Shown here: in pieces, positions 23,590-31,664 of the stretch | Layout: every line of letters begins with the position of its first letter | Position numbering within the stretch: position 1 is the first letter of the stretch | Assembly (NCBI RefSeq): GCF_914271485.1 | Contig: NZ_CAJZAG010000007.1 | Span: forward strand, 372,001-436,000 | Source of the DNA: Cupriavidus pampae | GTDB lineage: Bacteria; Pseudomonadota; Gammaproteobacteria; Burkholderiales; Burkholderiaceae | DNA: 64,000 nucleotides | Direction of reading: 5' to 3' | Program-made: the position numbers and the translations under genes | The notes under the pieces: generated by a model | Databases searched by the model: none | What the model saw: the letters and a program-made list of their open reading frames with translations, nothing else | What the model was told of the DNA's origin: nothing

Positions 23590-24249
23590 ATGTCGGTACG
23601 TCTTCCGAACGGTTCGATTTTCTCCATTGCCTCCGCTGTGGCAGCGGCCACCGCAATGACTGCGTTGAGCAACGCCAATCCGGCTGTGGCCACCGCCCCC
23701 GATCACACGCTCGTCAATGGCGACATCGGAATCATCAAGTCGGGCTGGTCGCGGCTCGATGACCGGATCGGGCGCGTCGCCGCCGTGGCCGACGACAATT
23801 TTTCGCTCCAAGGCTTCGACACCACCAGCGTCGACACCTTTCCCGCGGGCGGCGGCGTGGGCAGCTTGCAGAAAGTTAGCACCTGGCAGGAGATTAAGCA
23901 GGTGCTGACATCGACAAGCCAAGGCGGCGAGCAGCAGTTCTTTACCTACTCGTTCCTCGAGGACACGGGCGACGACAAGCAGATCCCCACCACGCGCAGC
24001 GCGCGCTCGATCACCTTGACGATCGCGGATGACCCGACTCTGGCGCACTATGCCCCGCTCAAGGCCGCGGACGAAGACCGCCTGGCGCGTGCGATCCGTT
24101 TCCGTCTACCCAACGGGGATGCCATCTACTTCCTGGCCTACGTGTCGATGACCGACATGCCCTCCACCACGAAGAACGAAGCCATGGCCATCACGGTGAC
24201 GCTCTCGCTGGCAGGGAAGCCCACTCGCTACAATGTGGCAGGTGCCTGA
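23590..24249 (+). CDS. Major tail tube protein, 219 aa
   Basis: Forms the stacked rings of the flexible, non-contractile tail. MSVRLPNGSIFSIASAVAAA, then HTLVNGDIGIIKSGWSRLDD and TLTIADDPTLAHYAPLKAAD followed by FLAYVSMTDMPSTTKNEAMA fit the lambda gpV-like tube family. It precedes the chaperone gene as in lambda. Its last base overlaps the next ATG. Confidence 0.88.
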   Translation: MSVRLPNGSIFSIASAVAAATAMTALSNANPAVATAPDHTLVNGDIGIIKSGWSRLDDRIGRVAAVADDNFSLQGFDTTSVDTFPAGGGVGSLQKVSTWQEIKQVLTSTSQGGEQQFFTYSFLEDTGDDKQIPTTRSARSITLTIADDPTLAHYAPLKAADEDRLARAIRFRLPNGDAIYFLAYVSMTDMPSTTKNEAMAITVTLSLAGKPTRYNVAGA

Positions 24250-24593
24250 TGTTCAAGATCACCCCGAACCCCACGTTCGCCGCCACCGTCGAGATCGCGG
24301 TTCCCGGCGAGAAGGCCGCCAAGCTGAAACTCGTCTTCCGCCACAAGACGCGCGATCAGGCGAAGGAGTTCTTCCATCGCGTATCGGAGGAGGCGAAGAA
24401 TGGCTCTGACGACGGCAGTCCTGCGTCTCGCGAGCGGAAGGTCCTCGAGGAGATCGTCGCCGGTTGGGAGGATGTCGATCAGCCGTTCAGCGGTGATGCG
24501 CTCGAGCTGGTGCTCCTGAACTACCACAACGCGTCGTCCGCCATTCTCGATGCGTACATGGAGCAGCTGACCCAGGCGCGCCGGGGAAACTGA
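24249..24593 (+). CDS. Tail assembly chaperone (lambda G-like), 114 aa
   Basis: Binds the tape measure during tail assembly. MFKITPNPTFAATVEIAVPG and then KAAKLKLVFRHKTRDQAKEF, EIVAGWEDVD and LVLLNYHNASSAILDAYMEQ are typical of phage tail assembly chaperones. The slippery heptamer GGGAAAC overlaps the last two codons, directly before the TGA stop, so a fraction of ribosomes should shift -1 into the next frame. Confidence 0.88.
   Translation: MFKITPNPTFAATVEIAVPGEKAAKLKLVFRHKTRDQAKEFFHRVSEEAKNGSDDGSPASRERKVLEEIVAGWEDVDQPFSGDALELVLLNYHNASSAILDAYMEQLTQARRGN
24584..24590 (+). promoter_or_regulatory. -1 programmed ribosomal frameshift site GGGAAAC
   Basis: In the zero frame this reads G GGA AAC with TGA next, the X XXY YYZ form. 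Lambda uses GGGAAAG at the same place in G/GT. After slipping, the reading continues G-K-L-I-A-A into the 105-codon downstream frame that has no own start before residue 23. Confidence 0.8.
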
Positions 24594-24907
24594 TTGCGGC
24601 GTCCCGCCGGCTGTTCTGGCGGGCGCCGCCGGCTGATGAGCTTGCTGCATTCGGTATGACGGTGTCGGACGTCGCACCGGCGGATGTTGAGGTGTGGCCG
24701 GACAACGAGAAGGCGTTGGACGTGTTCGTGCAGATGAGCACCCAGTGGCGGGTGGGGATGAACGGTCCTGTTGGGCTGGACTACAGCGTGCTGCCATTCG
24801 TCATGCGAATGCAGCGCGTGCCGCGATCGGAACATCCCGAGGTTTTTGAATCTGTTCGGGTCATGGAGCACGCGGCGATGGATGAAATGAGCGAAGGAGA
24901 AGCATGA
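24590..24907 (+). CDS. Frameshift extension of the chaperone (DUF1799, lambda T-like)
   Basis: Translated as the C-terminal part of a 219-aa fusion after -1 frameshifting at 24,584-24,590. The frame reads ASRRLFWRAPPADELAAFGM, then EVWPDNEKALDVFVQMSTQW and GMNGPVGLDYSVL, the DUF1799 signature. The conserved segment LFWRAPPADELAAFG lies before the first ATG (24,656), so an independent start would lose it. The extended chaperone bridges tape measure and tube in lambda (GT). Stop overlaps the tape measure start. Confidence 0.82.
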   Translation: MIAASRRLFWRAPPADELAAFGMTVSDVAPADVEVWPDNEKALDVFVQMSTQWRVGMNGPVGLDYSVLPFVMRMQRVPRSEHPEVFESVRVMEHAAMDEMSEGEA

Positions 24908-27735
24908 GCGAGGTAGTCGGAAAGGCCACACTCCAAGCGGATGCCGACGTCTCTGGGCTCAAGGCTGGCTTTGCGGAGGCGAAGAAGTCCGTTCAAGACC
25001 TCGAGCAGGCGGCGGCCAAGTCTTCGCAGAACACGTCGCGTGGCGTGCGCGGCATGGGCGAATCTGCCCGGGATGCAGCGGACAAGATGGACGCGGCCTC
25101 TCGCCGGTTCCTGCAGTCACTTGAACGACAGGCGGATCGAGCTGGCAAGACCGCTTCCGAGTATGCCGCCCTGCGCGCACAGCAACTTGGTGTCGGCGAC
25201 GCAGCGGCGCCGTTCATCCAGCGTTTGAAGCAATCCGAGACCGCAGTTGACAGCCTTGGCATGTCCGCGCGCGCGACGGCCGCGGCGCTGCGCGGCGTCC
25301 CAGCTCAGTTCACAGACATCGTGACGTCGTTGGCGGGGGGGCAGAGTCCTCTGCTCGTGCTCACGCAGCAGGGCGGACAGCTCAAGGACATGTTTGGGGG
25401 CATTGGCCCGGCCGCTCGTGCGCTCGGTGGCTACGTGGCAGGCCTGATCAACCCCTTCACGCTCTCCGCCGCGGCGGCCGGCGCCTTAGCTGTAGCGTTC
25501 TATCAGGGTTCGAGGGAGTCGGCGAACTTCGACAAGGCACTGATCAGCACGGGAAACTATGCCGGGAAGACGGCGGCGGAACTGGCAGGGATTGCCCAGC
25601 GGATCGGCGACGCCGTGGGTACCCAGGCCGCGGCGGCAGACGCGATCACGCAGATTGCTTCGACCGGTCGAATTGCGGGTGAGCAGTTCGAAGGTCTCGC
25701 GCGTGCGGCGCTCGAGTGGAAGAAGGCGACTGGCACCGCTATCGACGACACCATCGCAAAGTACGTCCAACTCGGCGACGAGCCGGTGAAGGCCTCGCTG
25801 AAGCTGAACGAGCAGTATCACTATCTCACGTACGCGGTCTTCGAACAGATCAAGGCGCTTGACGAACAGGGCAGGAAGGAAGAGGCCGCCGCGCTTGCAC
25901 AGCGCGCGTTCAGCGCCGCTCTTGCCGATCGCGCAAAGGAAGTGCAGGCGAACCTCGGTCTGCTGGAGAAAGGGTGGTTTGCCGTCGCATCGTCTGCCAA
26001 GGGGGCTTGGGACGCGATGCTTAACATCGGCCGCGAGCGCACCGCCAGCGACAACCTGAACGACCTCTACAAGACGATGGCCGTGCAGGAGAAGGAACTC
26101 GCTGAAGCGCGGGCGAAGGGCTACAACACGGTGCAGCTCGAGGCTGCGCTGAGCAGGAACCTTGAGCTCGTGAAGAAGTACAACACTGCGGTGGTCGCCG
26201 AGAATGCCAAGGGCGAGGCTGAGGGCAAGGCGCGTCGTGACAACGACGCCAAGCTCGCGGCGCAACAGCGGCTGGATGCTCAGGACAAGGCAACTCGTAC
26301 CCGAGCTAAGCAGCGCAAAGACGAGATCGAACAGTTGCAGCGTGATTCCCAGACGCTGGGACTTACGGCGGAGGAGTACAACCGCCGCGCGGGGCTGATC
26401 AACGACAAGTACAAGGACCCGAAGGAGAAGGCGTTCGCCGAGGACTATGGCACGCGGTACCTCGACCAGTTGCGCCAGGCCGGCGCCGCGTTGAAGGAGC
26501 AGCTAGCCGACTCGGACAAATTCACTGCCGCTGAGAAAGCTCGTGCAGAGTTCGAGCAGCAGATCGCCGACATCAAGACCAAGAAGGTGCTCACGGCGGA
26601 TCAGCGCAGCCTGCTCGCGCGACAGGACGAAATCCGGGCTCAGCTCGAGATGAACGTGGCCGCGAACGCCGAGGTTGAGGCGAAGAAGGCAGCAACGAAA
26701 GAGCAGGAGAAGCAGAACCGGTTGCTGCAGGAGGCCCGTACACAGGCCGCCGGCATCGACGTCCGTATCCGTGAAAGCGCTGCCTCTCGATCTGAGCAGT
26801 ACGACCGGCAGCTCGCGGTGTTCGGCCTCGGTAGCCAGGCGCGGGAGCAACTGGCGTCCACGCAAACCGTCTACCGCGAGTTCGGCCGCATCCGGACGGA
26901 CTGGATCAAGACGATGTCCGACAAGGGCCTCGTCGGCACAGAGCTTTTCACGGACCAGATCAACCGCATCCGAGACGCGCAGCAGGCGGCGCTTGACCAG
27001 GTCGGTGAGTACTACGCTGAGCTGCGAGACAAACAGAGCGACTGGCGTTATGGGGCGCTGGCTGCGATGTCTGACTATCGCGACGCGGCGGCGAACACGG
27101 CCGATCAAACCGGCCGTCTGTTTGGCAACGCGTTCCAGGGCCTCGAAGACGCCGTCGTGCAGTTCGCAACTACCGGCAAAGCCAGTTTCGGTGATTTTGC
27201 GCGGTCGGTCATCGCGGATCTGGTGCGCATACAGGCGCGGGCCGCGCTGTCGGGATTGGCTCAGATGGGCATCCAGCTTGTAGGCAGCCTGTTCTCGGCT
27301 GGGGCCGGCGCGGCGGCGGACGCCGGAAGCGCTTGGAATGCGTTCAGCACGGGCCCCAGCGCCGCGGGCTACGCCTCTACCACGGGAGCTGTTGGTTCAG
27401 GCATGTTCAGCGATACCTCGATGCAGTTCGGCGGCTTCCGCGCAGGCGGAGGCGATGTAGAAGCCGGCAAGGCATATGTCGTTGGCGAGAAGCGCCCGGA
27501 AGTCTTTGTCCCCGCGCAATCGGGGCGGATCCTGTCAAATACCGGCGGGGCGCCGATATATGTCAGCACTCAGGTCAACGTCAGCGACGGCTCGTCGCAA
27601 ACGCAGGTCACCGGCGGTGACGCGGAGATGGGGCGCGCGATCGGCGATATGGTGAATGCCAGTATCACCGAACGCTTCAACCGCGAGCAGCGCCAAGGTG
27701 GCGTGCTCTGGAAGATGCGAAACGGGCAGGCATAA
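24904..27735 (+). CDS. Tape measure protein (lambda H-like), 943 aa
   Basis: Sets tail length; by the usual 0.15 nm per residue this predicts a tail near 140 nm. The N-terminus is coiled coil (KSVQDLEQAAAKSSQNTSRG). RGVPAQFTDIVTSLAGGQSP and LVLTQQGGQLKDMFGG are lambda-H-family signatures, and the C-terminus has FGDFARSVIADLVRIQARAA and GEKRPEVFVPAQSGRIL. Hydrophobic segments near residues 180-200 may insert in the host membrane. Confidence 0.93.
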   Translation: MSEVVGKATLQADADVSGLKAGFAEAKKSVQDLEQAAAKSSQNTSRGVRGMGESARDAADKMDAASRRFLQSLERQADRAGKTASEYAALRAQQLGVGDAAAPFIQRLKQSETAVDSLGMSARATAAALRGVPAQFTDIVTSLAGGQSPLLVLTQQGGQLKDMFGGIGPAARALGGYVAGLINPFTLSAAAAGALAVAFYQGSRESANFDKALISTGNYAGKTAAELAGIAQRIGDAVGTQAAAADAITQIASTGRIAGEQFEGLARAALEWKKATGTAIDDTIAKYVQLGDEPVKASLKLNEQYHYLTYAVFEQIKALDEQGRKEEAAALAQRAFSAALADRAKEVQANLGLLEKGWFAVASSAKGAWDAMLNIGRERTASDNLNDLYKTMAVQEKELAEARAKGYNTVQLEAALSRNLELVKKYNTAVVAENAKGEAEGKARRDNDAKLAAQQRLDAQDKATRTRAKQRKDEIEQLQRDSQTLGLTAEEYNRRAGLINDKYKDPKEKAFAEDYGTRYLDQLRQAGAALKEQLADSDKFTAAEKARAEFEQQIADIKTKKVLTADQRSLLARQDEIRAQLEMNVAANAEVEAKKAATKEQEKQNRLLQEARTQAAGIDVRIRESAASRSEQYDRQLAVFGLGSQAREQLASTQTVYREFGRIRTDWIKTMSDKGLVGTELFTDQINRIRDAQQAALDQVGEYYAELRDKQSDWRYGALAAMSDYRDAAANTADQTGRLFGNAFQGLEDAVVQFATTGKASFGDFARSVIADLVRIQARAALSGLAQMGIQLVGSLFSAGAGAAADAGSAWNAFSTGPSAAGYASTTGAVGSGMFSDTSMQFGGFRAGGGDVEAGKAYVVGEKRPEVFVPAQSGRILSNTGGAPIYVSTQVNVSDGSSQTQVTGGDAEMGRAIGDMVNASITERFNREQRQGGVLWKMRNGQA

Positions 27736-28077
27736 ATGGCGATCGAGACTTTCGCGTGGAAGGCCGCTGGCCCCAGCGTGCAGGGCGACACCACCCTGCG
27801 CGTGCGCGCCGCTCAGTTCGGTGATGGGTACAAGCAAGTGGCGGCCGATGGCATCAACAACAAGGTCCAGACCTGGCCGATGAAGTTCGTGGGGACAGAA
27901 GCGCGGATCGCGGAAATCATTGCGTTCGTCGATCGACACGCGGGCTTCAGATCGTTCTACTGGACGCCGCCCCTCGGGGTGCAGGGGCTCTACCGGGTGC
28001 CCAAGTACACGCCCGCGGTCGAAGCCGGCGGCGTCTACAGCTTCTCGGCAACCTTCGAACAGGCGTTCGCGCCCTGA
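27736..28077 (+). CDS. Minor tail protein M-like, 113 aa
   Basis: MAIETFAWKAAGPSVQGDTT, then LRVRAAQFGDGYKQVAADGI and FYWTPPLGVQGLYRVPKYTP match the phage minor tail protein M family (DUF with Q.GDGY and F.W..P signatures), a distal tail component under the tape measure. Confidence 0.88.
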   Translation: MAIETFAWKAAGPSVQGDTTLRVRAAQFGDGYKQVAADGINNKVQTWPMKFVGTEARIAEIIAFVDRHAGFRSFYWTPPLGVQGLYRVPKYTPAVEAGGVYSFSATFEQAFAP

Positions 28078-28080
28078 TCC

Positions 28081-29232
28081 ATGTCAAAGCAAACAATCGC
28101 GCTTGGAACGCCGCCTACTGGCTCTGACGGCGACACCTCCCGGGTGGCCTTCGGTAAGTCGAACAACAACTTCGATGAGCTGTACAAGCGCGCGCAATCG
28201 CAACTCGACAAGAGCATTGCCGGCGCTGCTGGCGTGGTCACTCTGACCGCTCTGGAGGCACTCAACGGCTGCATCAACCTCTCCGGATTGATCACCGGTG
28301 ACAAGGAAGTGGTGCTGCCTGCCGACGTAACCCAGATGTGGGTAGTGCGCAATAGCACGACGGGAAATTTCCGAGTGCTAGTCCGCAGCGCTAGCGGTAT
28401 TGGTGTTGTGCTGCAGCAGGGCACTAGTGACATCCTCTTGGCCGATGGCGCAGGAATCCTCAGCGCAACAACTGGCGTTGCGGCCGCAGCGAAGCAGCCC
28501 GTGCGTCGAAATCTATTTCGCAACGCCCAGTGGAAGATCAACCAGCGCGGTTATGTTAGCGGCACAGCTACGACCAGCGCACTCCAGAACACATATGACG
28601 GGTGGCGCGTCGTTGTGTCAGGACAGGCGGTAATTCTGAATGGCGATACGGCCACGGCGCCGGCAGGGGGCATGGAACAAGTCGTCGAGGCTGCGGACCT
28701 TGATGCTGGCTCGTACGTCATGACGTGGGAGGGTTCGGCAGTTGGATTTGTTGGCACCACACAGGTTGTGAGCGGGTCGCCTTTCACGCTGAACGGTGGA
28801 GGCAACGTCAACTTCCGATTCGCTAACGGGTTTGTTCGACGCCCTGCGCTGTCACGTGGGACTTCCGCGCTTCCGTTCGAGCCGCGCGAGTTCGCGTCAG
28901 ACTTGGCCATCTGCAAGCGCTATACCAACCTCCTCTATGACATTGGAGCGACGGTCCCATTCGCCAGCGGCATTGCGGTGGATGTGAATAACGCGGTTGC
29001 GTACATCCCCATCCCAGAGATGTACGCAACTCCAACGGGGTTCATATTGTCTGGCAGCGCGATCGCGCAGACCAACGTCGGTGCTATTGGATTGGCACAG
29101 GCGACGGGTAGGTCTAAGTCGGTGGCCAGCCTCGTTTTCTCAACGACGGCGACTATGTCCGTTTGGTCGGCTGTTTTCGCGTCCTCTCAGGCCGCCGGCT
29201 TCAAGTTTCTACTTGTGGCGGAACCCACATAA
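28081..29232 (+). CDS. Tail fibre-like protein, 383 aa
   Basis: The N-terminus TPPTGSDGDTSRVAFGKSNN followed by NFDELYKRAQSQLDKSIAGA is a pattern used by phage fibres to attach to the tail. The middle has NLFRNAQWKINQRGYVSG, a head often found in carbohydrate-binding fibre tips. The C-terminal 200 residues are beta-rich. It lies between the M-like and L-like genes, an unusual place because lambda has M next to L. Probable receptor-binding role. Confidence 0.7.
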   Translation: MSKQTIALGTPPTGSDGDTSRVAFGKSNNNFDELYKRAQSQLDKSIAGAAGVVTLTALEALNGCINLSGLITGDKEVVLPADVTQMWVVRNSTTGNFRVLVRSASGIGVVLQQGTSDILLADGAGILSATTGVAAAAKQPVRRNLFRNAQWKINQRGYVSGTATTSALQNTYDGWRVVVSGQAVILNGDTATAPAGGMEQVVEAADLDAGSYVMTWEGSAVGFVGTTQVVSGSPFTLNGGGNVNFRFANGFVRRPALSRGTSALPFEPREFASDLAICKRYTNLLYDIGATVPFASGIAVDVNNAVAYIPIPEMYATPTGFILSGSAIAQTNVGAIGLAQATGRSKSVASLVFSTTATMSVWSAVFASSQAAGFKFLLVAEPT

Positions 29233-29238
29233 CTGACC

Positions 29239-29634
29239 ATGTACCAAGAGCACCGATTGAACAGTGGCGAACTCACAAGCGTGACTCGGGTTTCGGATGG
29301 CGCGTGCATTCCTCCAGATCCGGAAAGTTCGGACTATGCCCAGTACCTTGCTTGGCTCGCGGAGGGAAATCAACCGCTGCCCGATCCGTTGCAGTCGGAC
29401 GAAGCCATTCAGGCTCGCCGACTTGCGGCCGCACTCGTGGAACGCTCCCGCCGCATAGCCGAGGCCGATGTCGCCACGCAGGGGATGGCAGACGCCTTCA
29501 TCGCGGGAATGCTGTCCGCAGAGGAGGCGTCGCGGTTCCGGGCCTACGCCGCTTACAAGTTGGCGCTGGCGAGGGTGGCAGATCAAGCCGGCTGGCCCAC
29601 TGAACCAGCATGGCCGGAGGCTCCTGCGCAATGA
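29239..29634 (+). CDS. Tail fibre assembly-type protein, 131 aa
   Basis: MYQEHRLNSGELTSVTRVSD and SDYAQYLAWLAEGNQPLPDP give the Y..WLAEGN..LPDP pattern of tail fibre assembly chaperones, and the C-terminus AYAAYKLALARVADQAGWPT resembles the tail of the 130-aa protein after the fibre of element 2. It follows its fibre gene directly, as chaperones do. Confidence 0.7.
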   Translation: MYQEHRLNSGELTSVTRVSDGACIPPDPESSDYAQYLAWLAEGNQPLPDPLQSDEAIQARRLAAALVERSRRIAEADVATQGMADAFIAGMLSAEEASRFRAYAAYKLALARVADQAGWPTEPAWPEAPAQ

Positions 29635-30332
29635 CGATTGCAGCTGACATCCAGAAGCTCGAGCCCGGCGAGTTGGTAGAGTTGTTCGAGCTCGATGCGA
29701 CTGCACAGGGCGGCGACGTCCTGCGCTATCACGCCTATACGCGGGTAGGGCCGATCTGGTGGCAGGGCAACGAATACTCACCCTGGCCGGTGAAGGCTGA
29801 GGGCTTCGCGCGGACTGGGGACGGGCAACAGCCCTCGCCGACGCTCTCCGTCGGGAACGTGAATGGCTCGATCTCGGCGCTGTGCATCGCTCTCAATGAC
29901 TTGGCCGGCGCGCGGCTGACGCGTAGGCAGACGCTCGGGAAGTACCTCGACGCAGCGAACTTCCCCGATGGCAACCCCACCGCGGACCCAGAGGAGGAAC
30001 TGCCGCCGGAGCTATGGATCGTCGAACAGAAAACGAACGAATCCAACGAAACGGTCACGTTCGAGATGTCCAGTCCCCTGGACTTCGGGGGCGCCCAGTT
30101 GCCCCGTCGGCAGATCGTGGCGAACGTTTGCATGTGGCTCACGATCGGCGGTTACCGCGGCCCATACTGCGGCTACACAGGTAACGCGTACTTCGATAAG
30201 GACGACAACCCTACGGCGGATCCAGCACGAGATCGCTGCAGCGGCCGCCTCAGCTCGTGCAAGCTCCGATTCGGCGCGAATAACCCGTTGCCATACGGTT
30301 CCTTCCCCGCCGCGGATCTGATCAGGACTTGA
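29631..30332 (+). CDS. Minor tail protein L-like, 233 aa
   Basis: Tail-tip protein. Four cysteines (C167, C180, C203, C210) in CMWLTIGGYRGPYC and DRCSGRLSSC match the iron-sulfur ligand cysteines known for lambda gpL. GDVLRYHAYTRVGPIWWQGN and YSPWPVKAEGFARTGDGQQP are family signatures. The ATG overlaps the fibre-chaperone stop by 4 bp. Confidence 0.9.
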   Translation: MTIAADIQKLEPGELVELFELDATAQGGDVLRYHAYTRVGPIWWQGNEYSPWPVKAEGFARTGDGQQPSPTLSVGNVNGSISALCIALNDLAGARLTRRQTLGKYLDAANFPDGNPTADPEEELPPELWIVEQKTNESNETVTFEMSSPLDFGGAQLPRRQIVANVCMWLTIGGYRGPYCGYTGNAYFDKDDNPTADPARDRCSGRLSSCKLRFGANNPLPYGSFPAADLIRT

Positions 30333-30333
30333 T

Positions 30334-31038
30334 ATGGAAAGCGAGACGCTGAGGGCGATCCGGGAACATGCGACGGCTGACTATCCGCGCGAAGCCTGTG
30401 GGTTGATAGTTGTGGTCAAGGGCCGAGAGCGCTACGTTCCGTGCCGGAACGTGGCCGTCGGCAGCGAGCATTTCGTATTGCCGGCGGCAGACTACGCGGC
30501 CGCAGAGGATATGGGCGAAGTAATTGCGGTAGTGCATAGCCATCCGGACTTTCCCGCGGAGGCCAGTCAGGCTGACCTGGTCGCATGCGAGGCCTCTGGG
30601 TTGCCGTGGCATATCTTGTCCTGGCCGGCGGATGACCTGCGTACGATCGAGCCGAGCGGGTACGAGGCTCCGCTGGTTGGGAGGCGATTCGCGCATGGAG
30701 TGCTCGACTGCTACTCGCTCGTACGCGACTGGTACCGGCGCGAGAGGGGTATCGATTTGAAGGACTTCTCGCGGCGCGATGACTGGTGGAAAAGCGGCGA
30801 GGACCTCTACATGCAGCACTATGGCGAGGCTGGGTTCGCGGTGGTCTCGCAGGATCTGCCCGAGCAGGTTGGTGACGTGATCCTGATGCAGCTGCGATCG
30901 GAGGTGGTCAACCACGCGGGAATCTACATCGGGAACGGCCAGATGCTGCACCACGTGCACGGTCGGCTTTCGACCCGCGACGTGTACGGCGGCTACTGGC
31001 AGGAGATTACGCGGTGCGTGTTGAGGTATCGGGGATGA
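30334..31038 (+). CDS. Tail assembly protein K-like (JAMM + NlpC/P60), 234 aa
   Basis: The N-terminal Mov34/JAMM metalloprotease-type domain has E20 and HSHPD (H68, H70), with D81 as the third ligand. The C-terminal NlpC/P60 peptidase has LDCYSLVRDW (C126) and NHAGIYIG (H194). In lambda the K protein is needed for tail tip assembly and the NlpC domain may cut peptidoglycan during entry. Its stop overlaps the next ATG. Confidence 0.92.
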   Translation: MESETLRAIREHATADYPREACGLIVVVKGRERYVPCRNVAVGSEHFVLPAADYAAAEDMGEVIAVVHSHPDFPAEASQADLVACEASGLPWHILSWPADDLRTIEPSGYEAPLVGRRFAHGVLDCYSLVRDWYRRERGIDLKDFSRRDDWWKSGEDLYMQHYGEAGFAVVSQDLPEQVGDVILMQLRSEVVNHAGIYIGNGQMLHHVHGRLSTRDVYGGYWQEITRCVLRYRG

Positions 31039-31604
31039 AAGAGAAGATCCGTACGATTCGCCTGTATGGGAGGCTGGGTGCTCGATTTGGACGAGTGCAC
31101 CGGCTAGCTGTCTCGAGCGCAGCAGAGGCCGTGCGCGCGCTAGGCGTACTCCTTCCGGGCTTCCGCCAGGAGCTTGCCAGCAGCTCTGAACGTGGTGTGG
31201 CCTATGCTGTCTTCATCGGCAGGGAGAACATCGGAAAGGATCAGCTCGATCTCCCGCCCGGCCGCGAAGATATTCGCATCGCCCCCGTGCTGCAGGGATC
31301 GAAGCGCGCCGGCATATTTCAGATCATCGTCGGTGTCGCTCTGATCGTGGTCGGTGTTATCACCCAGCAATACAACCTCGCGTACATGGGTGGTGCGATG
31401 GCGCTTGGCGGCGTCATCCAGATGCTGTCTCCCGTCACGAATACCCTGTCGTCGCGCGATAGCCCCAGCAATGGGGCAAGCTACAACTTCAACGGCCCAA
31501 TCAACACATCGGCTCAGGGTAATCCGGTGCCGTTGCTCTATGGTCGGATGATCGTCGGCAGCGCGGTCATCTCGGCGGGCATCTACGCTGAAGATCAGGT
31601 CTAG
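31035..31604 (+). CDS. Tail assembly protein I-like, 189 aa
   Basis: The ubiquitin-like N-terminal part (KIRTIRLYGRLGARFGRVHR) is followed by LDLPPGREDIRIAPVLQGSK and a membrane-like stretch (FQIIVGVALIVVGVITQQYN), all typical of lambda gpI. The C-terminus has NGPINTSAQGNPVPLLYGRM. Coupled to the K-like gene. Confidence 0.9.
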   Translation: MKEKIRTIRLYGRLGARFGRVHRLAVSSAAEAVRALGVLLPGFRQELASSSERGVAYAVFIGRENIGKDQLDLPPGREDIRIAPVLQGSKRAGIFQIIVGVALIVVGVITQQYNLAYMGGAMALGGVIQMLSPVTNTLSSRDSPSNGASYNFNGPINTSAQGNPVPLLYGRMIVGSAVISAGIYAEDQV

Positions 31605-31627
31605 CGCCCCTCATTTCTAATCCCACG

Positions 31628-31654
31628 GCCCTGCGTAAGCGGGGCTTTTTCTTT
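31628..31654 (+). terminator. Terminator-like hairpin between the I- and J-like genes
   Basis: GCCCTGC GTAA GCGGGGC (one G-T pair) followed by TTTTTCTTT. It has all parts of an intrinsic terminator yet lies inside the tail operon, so it must be read through by the antiterminated polymerase or used to lower J expression. Confidence 0.65.
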
Positions 31655-31664
31655 GGTGCAGCAG

